64,000 nt of DNA, taken from the NCBI GenBank assembly GCA_018292915.2, contig JACVVK020000038.1, positions 2,157,501 to 2,221,500 on the forward strand. Reading direction: 5' to 3'. This DNA comes from Batillaria attramentaria (lineage: Eukaryota; Mollusca; Gastropoda; Batillariidae). Shown in pieces: positions 13,018-25,500 of the stretch. The notes under the pieces are model-generated. The model saw nothing but the letters and a program-made list of their open reading frames with translations. It ran no database searches and was not told the origin of the DNA. The position numbers and the translations under genes were made by a program. Within the stretch, counting starts at the first letter, position 1. Every line of letters starts with the position of its first letter.

Positions 13018-13385
13018 TTTTAACCTCTGCCCTACGTAGTGGGTGCAAAACCATCCACACTTTCATTCAAATGTCTGTAGCTCAGTCAATTTTCAAGCTG
13101 GATCCACGAAACTTCGCGACTTTGTCCAAAAGGGTATTAGTGAAGTGCTCACCAAAACTTGCCCGATTTTGTTTGTATACAAATAAATAAACAACAAAAA
13201 CATTGTACACCCCATCCTGTACATCATGGGTGCGAAACCACCTATGCTTTTAAAGAAGGAATTTTGCGCACCGTACATCATGGGGTGCCAAACCACCCAT
13301 TCCTTTACAGAAGGAAAAAAAACCGATAACCCTCCATGTACGTCGTGGGTGAAAAACCACCCATACTATTTAGGAGGGATTTTGA
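13018..13385. repeat. Degenerate minisatellite around TACATCATGGGTGC
   Basis: The motif TAC(A/G)T(C/A)(A/G)TGGGTG(C)AAAACCA(C/T)CCA recurs near 13031, 13212, 13274 and 13337, often followed by TTT(A)AAGAAGGA. Spacing is about 60-70 bp in the last three units. The units are diverged. No function is apparent. Confidence 0.6.
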
Positions 13386-14060
13386 GGGTAGAGTCCGGTA
13401 AAATTAAGTGTAACCGTACAGCAAATACACAAGAAAAAAAGAAACTAGCAGAAATATTAACAGATATCTATGTGATCAAACAAATGTCGCTGTATAGAAA
13501 CTGTATTATGGAAATTGCAGACTGCTACGATGATTACGTCAGTCCCAGCAAAATAAGGGATGAACGCTTTATCTGCCAAAATTTATGACTTCTATTACAT
13601 TTCTGTATACAACTGGCTTATACAGACCATCACATCAGTGTGCGCGTAAGTAGTTTTGATTTAATTCACGCAAGTTCCTTCTTTAAAATTATGGGTGAGT
13701 TTGAATCCATGATGTACGGTACACAAGCTTTCATTAAAGTAATGGTGCGTTTGCACCAAAAAATATGGCGTGCAAGTTTATACGTGATGTACAGCAGAGG
13801 TTAAAAGAGTTCTGCCAAAATTCCAACACGATATTGCAGTTTGGTTTCAGAAAAAAAGGAAAAAATGCCAGCCTTTTGGAATGCAGGACACTGTTGACCT
13901 TCCTGGGTGACTATGGAAATACAAAAATAATTCCATCTTTATGGTGACCATAGGAAATTGCTGCCTTGATGAAGAACCTGATACGTGAACACGAGGTACA
14001 GGCCAAATCGGTGAGAAGCGTAGCTGTGCAAGATACACTCAGAAGGCTCATATCCGAGGC

Positions 14061-14066
14061 TTTATT
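14061..14066 (-). terminator. Candidate poly(A) signal for ZC3H3
   Basis: AATAAA on the minus strand lies about 690 nt downstream of the ZC3H3 stop codon. It would give a 3' UTR containing a CA repeat. Position is the only evidence. Confidence 0.35.
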
Positions 14067-14271
14067 TGCAAACTGGAACCTGAAAAGAAAAAGAAAGACC
14101 AACAATAAAAACTCAGAACTCAGTGTTGTCAGATGAAAAGCACCACAAAAATATTCATGGCACAAAAACTTGCATTAAGTGAAACAGACCTAGTTTGTAG
14201 TGGTTCTTGCACACTACAAAACTAGTGAGTGAAAACATGTGAAGTAAAACCTCACCTGTGTACACAAAAAG

Positions 14272-14274
<3 letters not shown>

Positions 14275-14326
<52 letters not shown>
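14275..14326. repeat. (AC)n microsatellite
   Basis: About 52 bp of pure AC. Confidence 0.95.
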
Positions 14327-14327
<1 letters not shown>

Positions 14328-14515
14328 CAGGGCTCAGAATGACCCAAAAGGAGGTAAAGTGGATTAAGTAACAAAGTGGCTGTTATGTGGAGAAATGTTC
14401 GAAGAGCCCGTCATCTTACAGAGGAATACGATGACAATCAGGCAAACACTCTTCACGTGGCGAGTTCTTATACCGAGTGCACAGGGCTCTTCAAACATTT
14501 CACCACGTAACAGTG

Positions 14516-14694
14516 GCAAAGCAACGCAGACATGTAATGCTAGCGGTGTCAGGGGGCATGCTCACCTGGATATTTTTGTTTTCAAATTAGACTAAAATCT
14601 GTTTAGCATGAGGTGGAAACACTTTTTTGGAGGGGAGGAACATTTTTTAGCCAAAGGTGGAAATCTGCCAAAGGTGGAAGATTTTAAGCCCTCA
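14516..14694 (+). repeat. Dispersed repeat family F, partial copy
   Basis: The copy carries the family hallmarks: GCAGACATGTAATGCTAG, GTGTCAGGGGGCATG, then TTAGACTAAAATCTG, GGTGGAAACACTTTTTTGGA and AAAGGTGGAAGATTTTAAG. The same ordered blocks occur at 18908-19262, 21415-22060, 25881-26240, in both arms of the big palindrome, and at 48245-48560 and 51590-51800. Confidence 0.7.
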
Positions 14695-14752
14695 CACACA
14701 CACACACACACCTACTTCACCCCTAAAAGCTATTGTAGAAACTAAGGAGTTT

Positions 14753-14996
14753 CTAGGTGCACAAAAGCTGGTGAATCTGACCAGTATGACTGGGAGTTGG
14801 CTTCCCTTTGACTGATCGAGATGGTGTCTGTGCTGGGGACTCGTCTGTGCTGTAGTCCGCCAATGAGATGAAGGCAGGGAGGCAGGCCAGTTTCCGTGGC
14901 AACTCGCTGTCTCCCCCAGGATCAGCTTCTCTATCACTTTCACGAGTTTCTGCTGACAGCCTCCTTTTGACTGCAAGCCTCGAGGTCTGGGTTGTG
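14753..14996 (-). CDS. ZC3H3: ZC3H3 last coding exon
   Basis: The acceptor TTCTGTTGCAG precedes 14996. The exon completes a split Ser codon, then reads [14 protein letters not shown] and [18 protein letters not shown], the conserved C-terminal block of ZC3H3. TAG is at 14753-14755. The correct frame is open only from the acceptor on. An overlapping frame (14692-14976) is a shadow. Confidence 0.8.
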
Positions 14997-16783
14997 CTGC
15001 AACAGAATCAATAATGGAAAACTTTTTTTTTTTTTTTTTTTTTTAAATTACGACACAACACTTTGGACAAATCCAAAGACCCATCCACTGACCAAATTGT
15101 ACCCCCCCCACTCCACCTGACAACCTTGCCCTGTCCTGATCCTCATTCACCCCCCGTACTATAATAATAATAATAATGAGTATTGTATAGCTGCTTTACC
15201 CAATTTCATGAATTGGCTCAAAGCACCGCAAACTGAACCCAACATGCATGCTCACGTGAATCACACGCATTCTCTCACACACTGGACATAAACATATTAC
15301 AATCACGTGGTGCGAAGGGTCAGCTCAGCTATTTAAATTTCAGAATTCCGAATCGCATTTTGAATTGCATTTTCCAAATTTGGTGGGCTGAACACTTCCA
15401 AAGCAGAGGGGGAGGAACCCAGAGTACCCGGAGAGAACCCCCGATGATCGGCCCGAATGAACGGTGCCACATAAAAAAGGAAAAATTCTTGCCCCGAGTG
15501 GAACTCGAACCCCTGACCACTCGCATTGGTGACAAGTCTCTTAACCACTAGACCACTGACTACCTCAACTGTCATCCCTTTCTCTCCTGTTGTTTCAGTT
15601 TTTGTTTTTTTAATTAACTTTCACCCCCCCCCCCCCAACCACCACCTTCCACTGAAAAAACTTGTGTTCACGAAGTTCTTCATAATGTATTGGTCACTTG
15701 AGAAAAGAGTTTCCAGGCAAATTCAACAGGACAAATGTAAGGAGGAAAACCACCTTTTTGTACTAGGAATGAAGAGTCTGTATCCTGGTAAGAAGGAGCA
15801 TCAGCATGAGAAAGGTTTCATCCTACACACTTCAATGCAGTGTTAACCTTTTTTTTTTTTTTTTTTTTGGGGGGGGGGGCGGGGGGGGGGGTTGTTGCTG
15901 TCCCGGCTCTTTGCCAACTCCAGTGGTGCTCCTCCAGGTGATGCTTGGAATCCACAGAGGGTTCAGAAGGTGAGGCTAGTTTTGGTGATGAACATGAGGA
16001 TGTTGGTATGATGGTGCTATGGAGGTCCATATGGTTTGGGACTGCACAAGAGGGCTTTATCATGGTTTTAACGAGGCCCGGGAACCTACGGCATCTGCGG
16101 TATTATCAACCTTATCATGAGATGTGTCAAATCAAGGGAAGCACCCTCTAAAATCGCACCCATAAAGTGGGTGTGTCTCGGCAGAAGCTCCCCGTAACGC
16201 CCACAGCCCACCTGCTCCAGGTAGGAGCCGCCGTAGGTAGGAAAAACTCTGCTTGCCTCAGCTGGGATTCGAACCCGGGTCCCACTAGACTATGAAGGTC
16301 TGTATGCAGTGTTTACCTTTCAGAAGATGCAGGTTTTGAGTTTTTTGTCTTGGGCACATTCTCGTGCCTATGCTGCAAACGGCACTTCTTTCCATCGGGG
16401 CAGGACCCAGTCTTGGAGAATGATGGGCAAGTCAGTGTGTGGAGCTTTTGGCACTGCAGTGAATAACGATAATGATAATAGCAATAATAATAATGATACT
16501 ACTACTAATGATAATCATACTAGCATAATTAATGATAAAAACCTTTGTGGCACACCCATACCTGAAGGCAGGGCTCCCCATCACGCGCAGAGTGCGCGTC
16601 GTTCACGCACTAGAACGCTCTTTCACTCTCTAGAATCATGTTTTGTGCATGGGCTTCACCCTCTAAAATTACAACCTGGAGGTGGGTTCACTCTCTAAGA
16701 TTCCGTCTAGCGCGTGTGCGTCTGGCTGTTACTGGCCGTTGCTGGCTGACGGCAAGACCCACAGCGAGGTATTCAAAACCATC

Positions 16784-16824
<41 letters not shown>

Positions 16825-17179
16825 AGTGTTCAATTCATCCAATTCCGTCGAGCGCGACTTCTGCTGACTCGCGCTGTGACCCTGCGAGTTCTTGGAATCA
16901 GCCGTACTAAAAATAGCCTTGCTAAGTTGTGCTAACCCGCCACCCGGTAATCAAATCACTCTCTAAAAATTTGAAAGTGAGGGTGAAAATACCCTCCAAA
17001 ATTTCAGATCGGGGGTGAGCCCACCATCTTCATCAACAATCCATGGGGAGTCCTGCCTGAAGGACAAACTCCAAACTGCTTGCACTGAGTAAAGTATTCT
17101 ACAACCACAAACAAGAATATGAATGAAAACAGAATGAAGGTCCAGATTAGCATAATGATTCATGTAAATTTACTCTTTT

Positions 17180-17276
<97 letters not shown>

Positions 17277-20200
17277 CTCTTTTGAAAACCCAATTCCACC
17301 AATTGTTTCACATTTCTAAAGTACTTAGTGATCTCTTTTGTGGTTCGGCAGCTTGGTGTATGTGACCCTAAAAACATTTACTTACAGATAGGAAAAATTC
17401 TACGACTGATGTGACTTTACAGTGTTATACATTAACAGTACCCATAGGAACACACAAACCTTGTCTGCTAAGGAACAGAATCCGTTGACAAAGTCCTGGC
17501 AAACCTCAGCCCCCTGGCTGACCTTGACATGCAGATAGGGGCAATCCTCGCGGGCACACACCCCACGCAGAAAGAATGCACACACAGGCATCTTCTCCTT
17601 AGCCACCTTGTGGGAGAATGGGCACTGCTCCACTTTACATGTACCACGCAGAAACCTTTGTTGAAAGAAGAAAGAAGGCATGCGTAAGTATACATACATA
17701 TATTTCACACATAACACAATATTTTAACAACAGAGGTAAGCTAGGGCATGGCTCATACTTGTTTCAAATGCTTTCTCCTACTGCCAAAAATTCACAAGCT
17801 AATGAAGAAAATCACAGATGTATACAAACAAGTGATTTGTAGTTACTCGGTGCTGCTACATGTACAATCAATAAGACAATCTAGGGGTGGTTTTTAAGGA
17901 GGTACACACAAGCGCGCATGCGCACACCCACACACATAACCACACAACCAGTTGCCCTTTGTTATCACAAGGCTCTGCCATGACCTTATCTGCACATGTA
18001 TGTATAAAAGCACGATGCTGGACAAAAACAAACAAATCAAGCTGAAATTCTCTCATGGACGAGCACTCAAAACTACACACCTAGTGCAGACTGCGATCTT
18101 GTCCGGATCATGGGTGTACGGGCACTTCTGCCCTCGACTGCATTTTCCAAAGCGGGAGTAAAACAGACAGAATTTCTTCTTGTTTCTCGTGTTGTCCTTC
18201 TTGAACTTTGCTGCCACACGAGCGATGCTGCGTTGTTTGACTCGGCTAAACACATAAGAAAAGATTTAAAGAAGCATTCAAAGTGTATGAACAATTTGGA
18301 AAATATTCAGATAATGGAATACAAACATATTACTATTAGATAACCTTTTTCCTTTTTCACTTTAAAATGAAACTGACATGATCTTTCTTTGAACAGAAAT
18401 TACAAGGAAACTTGAAAGATGGCACAAATATTGCGGGATGAATCTAAAAATCTAACACAGCAACTACTGTATATTGGCACAGCTGCCAACCCCAGAAAGT
18501 CAATAATCATATTACAGTCAGAAAAAAAAACCCTTCAGTTTTGACAAGTGTGGCGGACAGCACAGCAGCCACCACTGCAGAAAAATCTCTGAAAAACCTG
18601 AAAAGTCACTTACTTGATGACGCTCTTGGTCTGGTTGTCGAAGACCTTTTCCAAAGTTCCCTCCTTGGTCTGGATGTACGTTGTGCCACCAATATCCACA
18701 CGAGAAATGGTGGTTTTATCTGTAGGGAATCGGACACCACGGTACAAATGAGACAGATACACTGTATACATGGGTGACATTGGACAAAATATAAGTGAAA
18801 AGTTTTCTTGCATCAGATTTGACATATTTTCACTTTGTTACACCTCTTCCCTTAGCAGGTCTTAAAATGATCCACGATCCAAAAAGAGGAAAAGTACATG
18901 TATGTAGCATTTAGTGATGAAGTGGCAAAGTCAGGCGCACATGTCTGCAAAGCATGCACCCCAGGAATTGGTTTTTTTTGTTTTTTTTTTTTGGGGGGGG
19001 GGGGGGGTCTTTTTTAAAAAAAATGCTAATTTTGTCTAAAATCTGTGTAAACTGGTGCATTCTGATTTGATTTCAAGTGTTTCAGAGCGGGAACACTTTT
19101 CTGGGAGGAAGAGTTTTAGGATCAGACTAAACCCTGCGCAATTTGGTGCATTTTGGGCATGATTTTTGAGCGCTTCACAGGATGAAACACACTTCTTAAA
19201 AGGAGGAAAATTCTTTAGCCAAAGGTGGATATCCACAAAACGGTGGAAGATTTTTAGCCCTGCCTTGCATTTGCAAAGACCATCATGTTCTGCTCTGCTA
19301 CTTGTAGACATCCAAGAAATGTGGTGGATATTGCAATTTCCTTGCAAACCCTTTTGCCTCCTGCATAGGTCGGACGACCTCAGTGTCTGTAAGTTTTCTC
19401 CAAGCTTCATACTAAGAGGGGAAAAGGAAGAGAGGCCGGCCTCACAACAGCCGGAGGCGGGACACTGAGGCGGGACACTGAGGCGGAGCTGTAAAAGCAG
19501 GGGACCAACTGGACTGGAGTGGCAGGAGTAGCCCAGAACAGAGTGCGATGGCGAGGGGTTGTTGATGGCCTATGCTCCACTTGGAGCCAAGGGCCTAAGT
19601 AAGTAAGTAAGTTCATACTAAGACTTACAGGGCCCCGTAGTGTAGTGGTTAGCACTTCGGACCATGGACCAGGAGACCGGGGTTCGAGTGCCAGCTGAGG
19701 CAAGCGGGATTTTTCCTACCTAGGTCGGCTCCTACCAAGAGCGGGTGTGCTATGGGCCCAATGGGGAGGTTGTTGCCACACAGCCGAGCTTCACCCACTT
19801 CACGGGTGCGACTTTGGGGGTGCTTCCCTTGGTATGACACGTCTTATGATGTGGATGATTACACGGCCAGCACCAAAGGTGCCGTACTTCCCGGGCCTGG
19901 TTAATGCCGGGATATTTATGACAGGAAGCGAGGAATGCGGCCCTGTCCCGCAGTCCCAAACCACACGGACCTCCATGGCATCATCTTACCATCATCCTCA
20001 TCTCTATCATCATGCATAATAAAAATTGTCCCAGCTTCTGAGCCCTCTGTGGATTCTACCCATTACCTGGGAGGAACACCACTGGAGCTGGCAAAAAGTT
20101 GGGGCAGCAAAACAAAAAAACAAAAAAAACAACTTACAGTAATTTTTCTACATTATATGAGATATAATAAAATCGGTATCAGAAGAAAGCCTTGTTTCTT

Positions 20201-22453
20201 GTTCGTTTCAATTATACCATAAATCAGAACGCCTCAAATGATACTGTCAGGCTTTTGCAAAAGCGCTAAAGAAGCTAATGTCATGGAAATTATTTCCTGT
20301 TACAAACCGTGTCTGGTGCTTGCACACCCCACCCTCTGTAGTTTGGTTCCCTGGCCATCCACCCGGAACCTGACTCCTCGTACTGTCACGGTCTGCATTT
20401 TCTTCCTATTCACATCTACAGAGAACAATGCACAGTGTCATCCCTTCATGGTCAGGTCATATCTTCTTCTTGCACTTCGAATGCAGTGCATATTTAGCAC
20501 AAATTACACTATGTAAGCAACAATAAGATAGTAATATAATACGTGGCAAATTACCAGTACAAAATTTTACGAATGGCATTGAGAATAACAAAAACTGTCC
20601 TTCAGTTAGTTCACAAATGTCACTTTTGTCAGACGAACTGTACAGTCTTTGTGGAATGCATGAAAAGCTTTCTCTGTCTACAATTTACAGTGATAATTCT
20701 GTAGCACTGTACAGAAACACAGACAAAATATACAACTAGAAGGGTGAACACACCTTCCTCATATTTTCAGCAATAACAATCAGGATATTTTCTGCCAATA
20801 ACATCAAATTTCTGCCCCATTCTCACAAAATGCTACATATTTTAAAAAAATGAGATACACATAATTATATTTAGAAAGAAGCAAAAATGCTCTTTAATTT
20901 GATAAAAGAATGGCATTTGTACTCCTAAAACTGTTAATACATGTACAGCGGTCAGTTAAAGTTGGTGGTGATAATTGCAGAACTGTTTCTGTGTAGTGCG
21001 TGGAACGTCACGAGCGACTTACATATCTACCATTTCAGGAGAACGGGTCACACTTTCTTTGGATACATACGTATGACCATGATGTTCAATGCAAACTTGC
21101 TCAACTGGATACCTTTACCAATACTGCCCTTTGAAAGAACCAAGGATTCACTCACTTTTGACGACAACAGTGGACGGAAATGCGGAGTGCTGAGGTGTGG
21201 TGACTCTGGGCACAAACTTGCTGGCTTTAGTGAGGGAGGTACTGCTGGATCTGTAGAGAATGCCGTTGATCATCAGCAGGCGGTCTTGGCGTTCTCGCCC
21301 GGACTTGGTGGGGCTAGCACTCTGCTGGCTGCTTGTGCTTCTGCGTTGTTAGAAAGGACTTCAATATTACATCTCAGAAGAATACTCAAGATCCCATCGG
21401 AAGAAAAGTGTGGAGCATTTACTGATGAAGTGGTAAAGCCATGAGTGCGAGTGTGGAAAGCAGACATGTTATGCTAGGGGTGTCCAGGGGTATGTTCCCC
21501 AGAATTTTCTTACAAATTAGACTAAAATATGTGCAAATTGGTGCCTTTTGGCATGATTTTACGTGCTTCAAACAGGGTCCATACAGGTTCACAGTCTCAA
21601 AAATTCATGACTTTTCCATGACTTTTCAAGGCCAACTCTCCTGTTTTCCATGACACTTTCCTCGCCCTCTTTCACACTGACACGCGCGAGGGTAGAAATT
21701 CTGAGCTTATCCGAGTTATCGCAGTCAGCAAGACCAATGTTCAGAGTTAGTCATTAGCCTCATGGGAAGGCAGTTTGTTGGCATTTTTGGTGGTCTGTCC
21801 AGAGAGTAATTTAATCAAGCTGACCGTTTAGTGTTGGGCTCAAAATGGCTTCCATAAAATTCCAAAATTCCATGACTCTTGAGATAATTTCATGACTTTC
21901 CAGGCATGGAAAAGCTACATGTATTTCCAAATTCCATGACTTTTCCAGGATTCCATGACCTGTATCGACCCTGTTCAAAGGAGGAAACACACTTTTTGGG
22001 GAAGAAAATTTTCATTCAAAGGTGGAATCCGCCAAAAAGGTGAACAATTTTACGCCCTGAATATTTTAAGAGTAAACTGGCATAAAATGACAAGCATCAG
22101 GAGATGACGGGACTGTGCCAACTGAGAAACAGAGCGGTTGTGCCAGGAACATGGTTACAAATTAGCATTTTCTTTTTTAAATAAAGCAGCCATTGAAAAT
22201 GAAATAATAATAATAATAATAATAGTGGAGATTTTTAACGCGCCTAACCCAGGGGCTGGCTCTAGGCGCTTTACAATATAACGGGAGGGGGGGGTGGGGG
22301 GGGGGGGCAGCAACAACCCGCGAAAATAAAGACTGATAAAATAAAAAAACCCGCATTGTCTCCCTGCAGGCAACAGACCATGGCAGTAAGAGAGCGGGGA
22401 CCCCAGCATCCTGCCCAAACACAGGATGTGGGGAACCCAAACCAAATAAACCA

Positions 22454-22522
<69 letters not shown>

Positions 22523-25500
22523 GTACAAGACAATAAAAAGCTGGGCTGAAATGTAAAGAATTTCAAGGAAGCTATCATTCATCACTGTGTCCATTTTCTC
22601 CAACACTACATGTAATTTTACACATAACAGAAAATTCTTCACACTAAACAAAGCAGTCCTTGCGTTTGCATTTACAGATCTAAAAACCATTTCCATAAAT
22701 GATATTCAGATGGTGTTTCTGTTTCTTTATTTTTAATGTGTTCGTTTGCAAAAGATACCAAGTAACCCCTTTTTAAAGTGGAAGGAAATGTTTCCTCACC
22801 TCCATTTGAGAAGTTTGTACTTTCTGATGAGTTTCAGTCTCCTCTGGAGCTGTTCTTGCCTGCTGACTCTGTGGCTTTGAGTAATGCTGTGCCTGTTGTA
22901 TGAGTAGGACCACTGCATTTGTGGCCATGACATCTTCATTTTCAGAGCTGCAAAAATAGAATGCCACAGCTGTACACTTTAGAAAAAAACTTTCATTCTG
23001 AGAACTTTTATTATTTCTTAGTCCAAATGAATGCACTGCATATATCTATATATGAAATGCAAGGCAGTAAACAGCTGGAACTTCGTCAAAAAAAAAAAAG
23101 AAAAAAAAAAAAGACAGACAGACATAAAACAATAATAGAAAAGGAAACCTGAAATAATGCTGACATTCCATCACCATCCTACGATGCCGAGCAGAGAATG
23201 AAAACTACAAACCCATAGCTTTCTTTTTTTTCAGGAATGCTGTTGTGCTCGAGTATTGTGAATAGTCCTTCCACCAGCCGGAATGGGACCCGTGGAACTG
23301 TCGCTTTGTGTAGCCTCCTCTGTACCGACCCCGGCCACTCTGCCCTTGTCTCCATCCATACTGGTTAAAGTCTGGGTATGCCTTGGCTGAGAAACTGCCC
23401 CCTGCATATGCTGACTTCGGCTTTTGGTATGGACTGTGTGCTTTGCTGGTCACTGCCGGCACAGACACTCGCTGCATTTTGTACTTACTGATGACCACTT
23501 TCGCTGCCCTTTGAACTACTGACCTGGCCTCCACATTTCTAGAGGTCTGTGCAGGGTTTTTGACAACCTTGAAGCGCGTCTTTATGGAACCTGTTGCCAG
23601 ACTGGTTTTGGTGGATGGCGATGAGCCGGTCTTAACATTGCGTAGACTGTACTTCCCAAAAACACACCTGGTGGTCTGAACTTTCTTACCTGATCCCACT
23701 TGGGCAGACGATATCACTTTTGTGTCTCCATGCAGTTTTGTAAGTCTGCTGTGAGACTCATTTGAGCAGGAGGCCTGAGACAAAAACGTTGTATTGGTAG
23801 AGCTGTCTGCTCTGATTACCGCTGTCTTGTGTGGCTTGCCTCTGAACGACCGCAGTGAAGGTGAAGATCCCACTACTAGCACTCCCCCGGACGAGTCGAC
23901 GTGGTGTTTCTGTGGGGTCCATTTCAACGATCTTCGGTTAGGAAAAGGCCTGTTTCGTGTGGAGGGACTTTGAGGTATATTTTCCTGAGAGAAGTGTGCA
24001 TCTTTAGCGAGCTGACCTTTCCGGGCAGTAATCTTTGTATAAGATGCAGAACTTGAAGGCACTGTGTTGGTTGGCAGTAGCTCTGTGTTGCTAGCACTCC
24101 TGCTAGGCGTTGCTTTTGTTGGAGATTCTTTCAGCATGCAGCCAATTTTCTGTCTCATGCTATGTAGCTTTCTCTCTGTTGCTAGGAGTTCTCTTTGAAG
24201 ATCTGCCACCGCACTCGACTTGCTCGGTATGTCATTCGTGACCATTTTATCTTTCGCAAAAACTGTCTGCCTCGTTTCTGACCCAGAGTCCTTGTTCGAC
24301 AGCTGTGAAAGCTGAGGGTGACTGGACTGACAAGCAGCAGCAGCAGTTGAAGTGTTTGGACAGTTCTTATTCCCATCTCCAATTCCCTCTCCTTTTGCAG
24401 TTTGACTTTGACTCAACTGTTTCCTCATGATTACTGACCTTGAACTACATGACGACACTGCCAATGGAAGAGTTTCTGTTTTTCTCAGGGGTTCATTTGC
24501 TTTGCCTGGAGCAGACACAGACACATTGCTCGAGTGCTTTATCTGTTTACTTCCTAGTTTGCCCTCTCTAGTCTCTTGTTTTTCCTTGTTGTCTACGTTA
24601 GTTTGTCTGCTTTGACCTGGTTTGACCACTACGGAGCGCTGCTCGTTCAGCAGCCTCGCACTCGCACACCTCTCTCCTGAACTTTGCTCCTTAGTGGATT
24701 TCTGTCTCTTGGTCTTGGCTTCTGATAACTGAGCAATGCTCGCTTTGAGATCTTCTATTTTACTTTTCATCGCTTCTCTAGCTACAGAAACTTCTGCCTT
24801 CTTGTGGGACAGCTGATCCATTTTGTTTTTAGTTTCTTCATGTTTGCCTTGCTGAATCTGTAATTGTACACTAGTGGGTTTCCTGTTCGCAGTAGTATTG
24901 CCTGTTGTGTATTGCACTTTTCTGTTACTGGTACTTGTACTAAGCCCTTTCTCACTTTTGGAATAGGCACTTTGTTGGACAGATGGATATGAAATACAGT
25001 GTCGCTGCAAAGGGCCCCTGGCCAACAGCTGGCCACTCTCAAGAGATGTTCTGTCATTACTGTCAATATGAGATTTTGCTGCGTGACTAGGTGGATACGA
25101 TAAAGAAGAAGCTTTTGATACACTGCAAGTGGAAATGTTCTGGGATTTATGTTGTGCGGAGGGCTGGCGAAAGCTTGGTGCTGACACTTGTGAAGACGGT
25201 GAAGCTGAGGGTGACTTTTTGTAGTGGCAGTGTTGCGCTTTCTCCTCTTTCTGTTTAGCATCGTTGATAAGATCTGTGAAACAACAGAAAACATCAAGAA
25301 CTACAGTAGCATCTTCTATAAACCAGAGCTTATAATGGTCCAAGTTCCAAATGGCGGAAAAATGGACAGCATTTACAGTGATCGCGTAATTACCGGTAAA
25401 ATACCCTGGCAAAACCAGAATACCGGAAAAATTTGGAGCTGCCAGTCCTAGGGACCGGTTGTAATTTGCTGGGACCGGTAAACGCTGTGGCCTCTGATAG

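Noticed and set aside
22796..22949. Possible extra ZC3H3 exon with AG and GTGAGG borders
   Set aside because: Open in the incoming phase, but it ends in phase 2 while the next exon needs phase 1, and the direct join of 23213 to 18719 is perfect. A cassette exon using other sites is not excluded.
24782..25297. 171-codon frame inside the ZC3H3 large exon
   Set aside because: Alternative frame of the real exon, which carries the conserved N-terminal junction.
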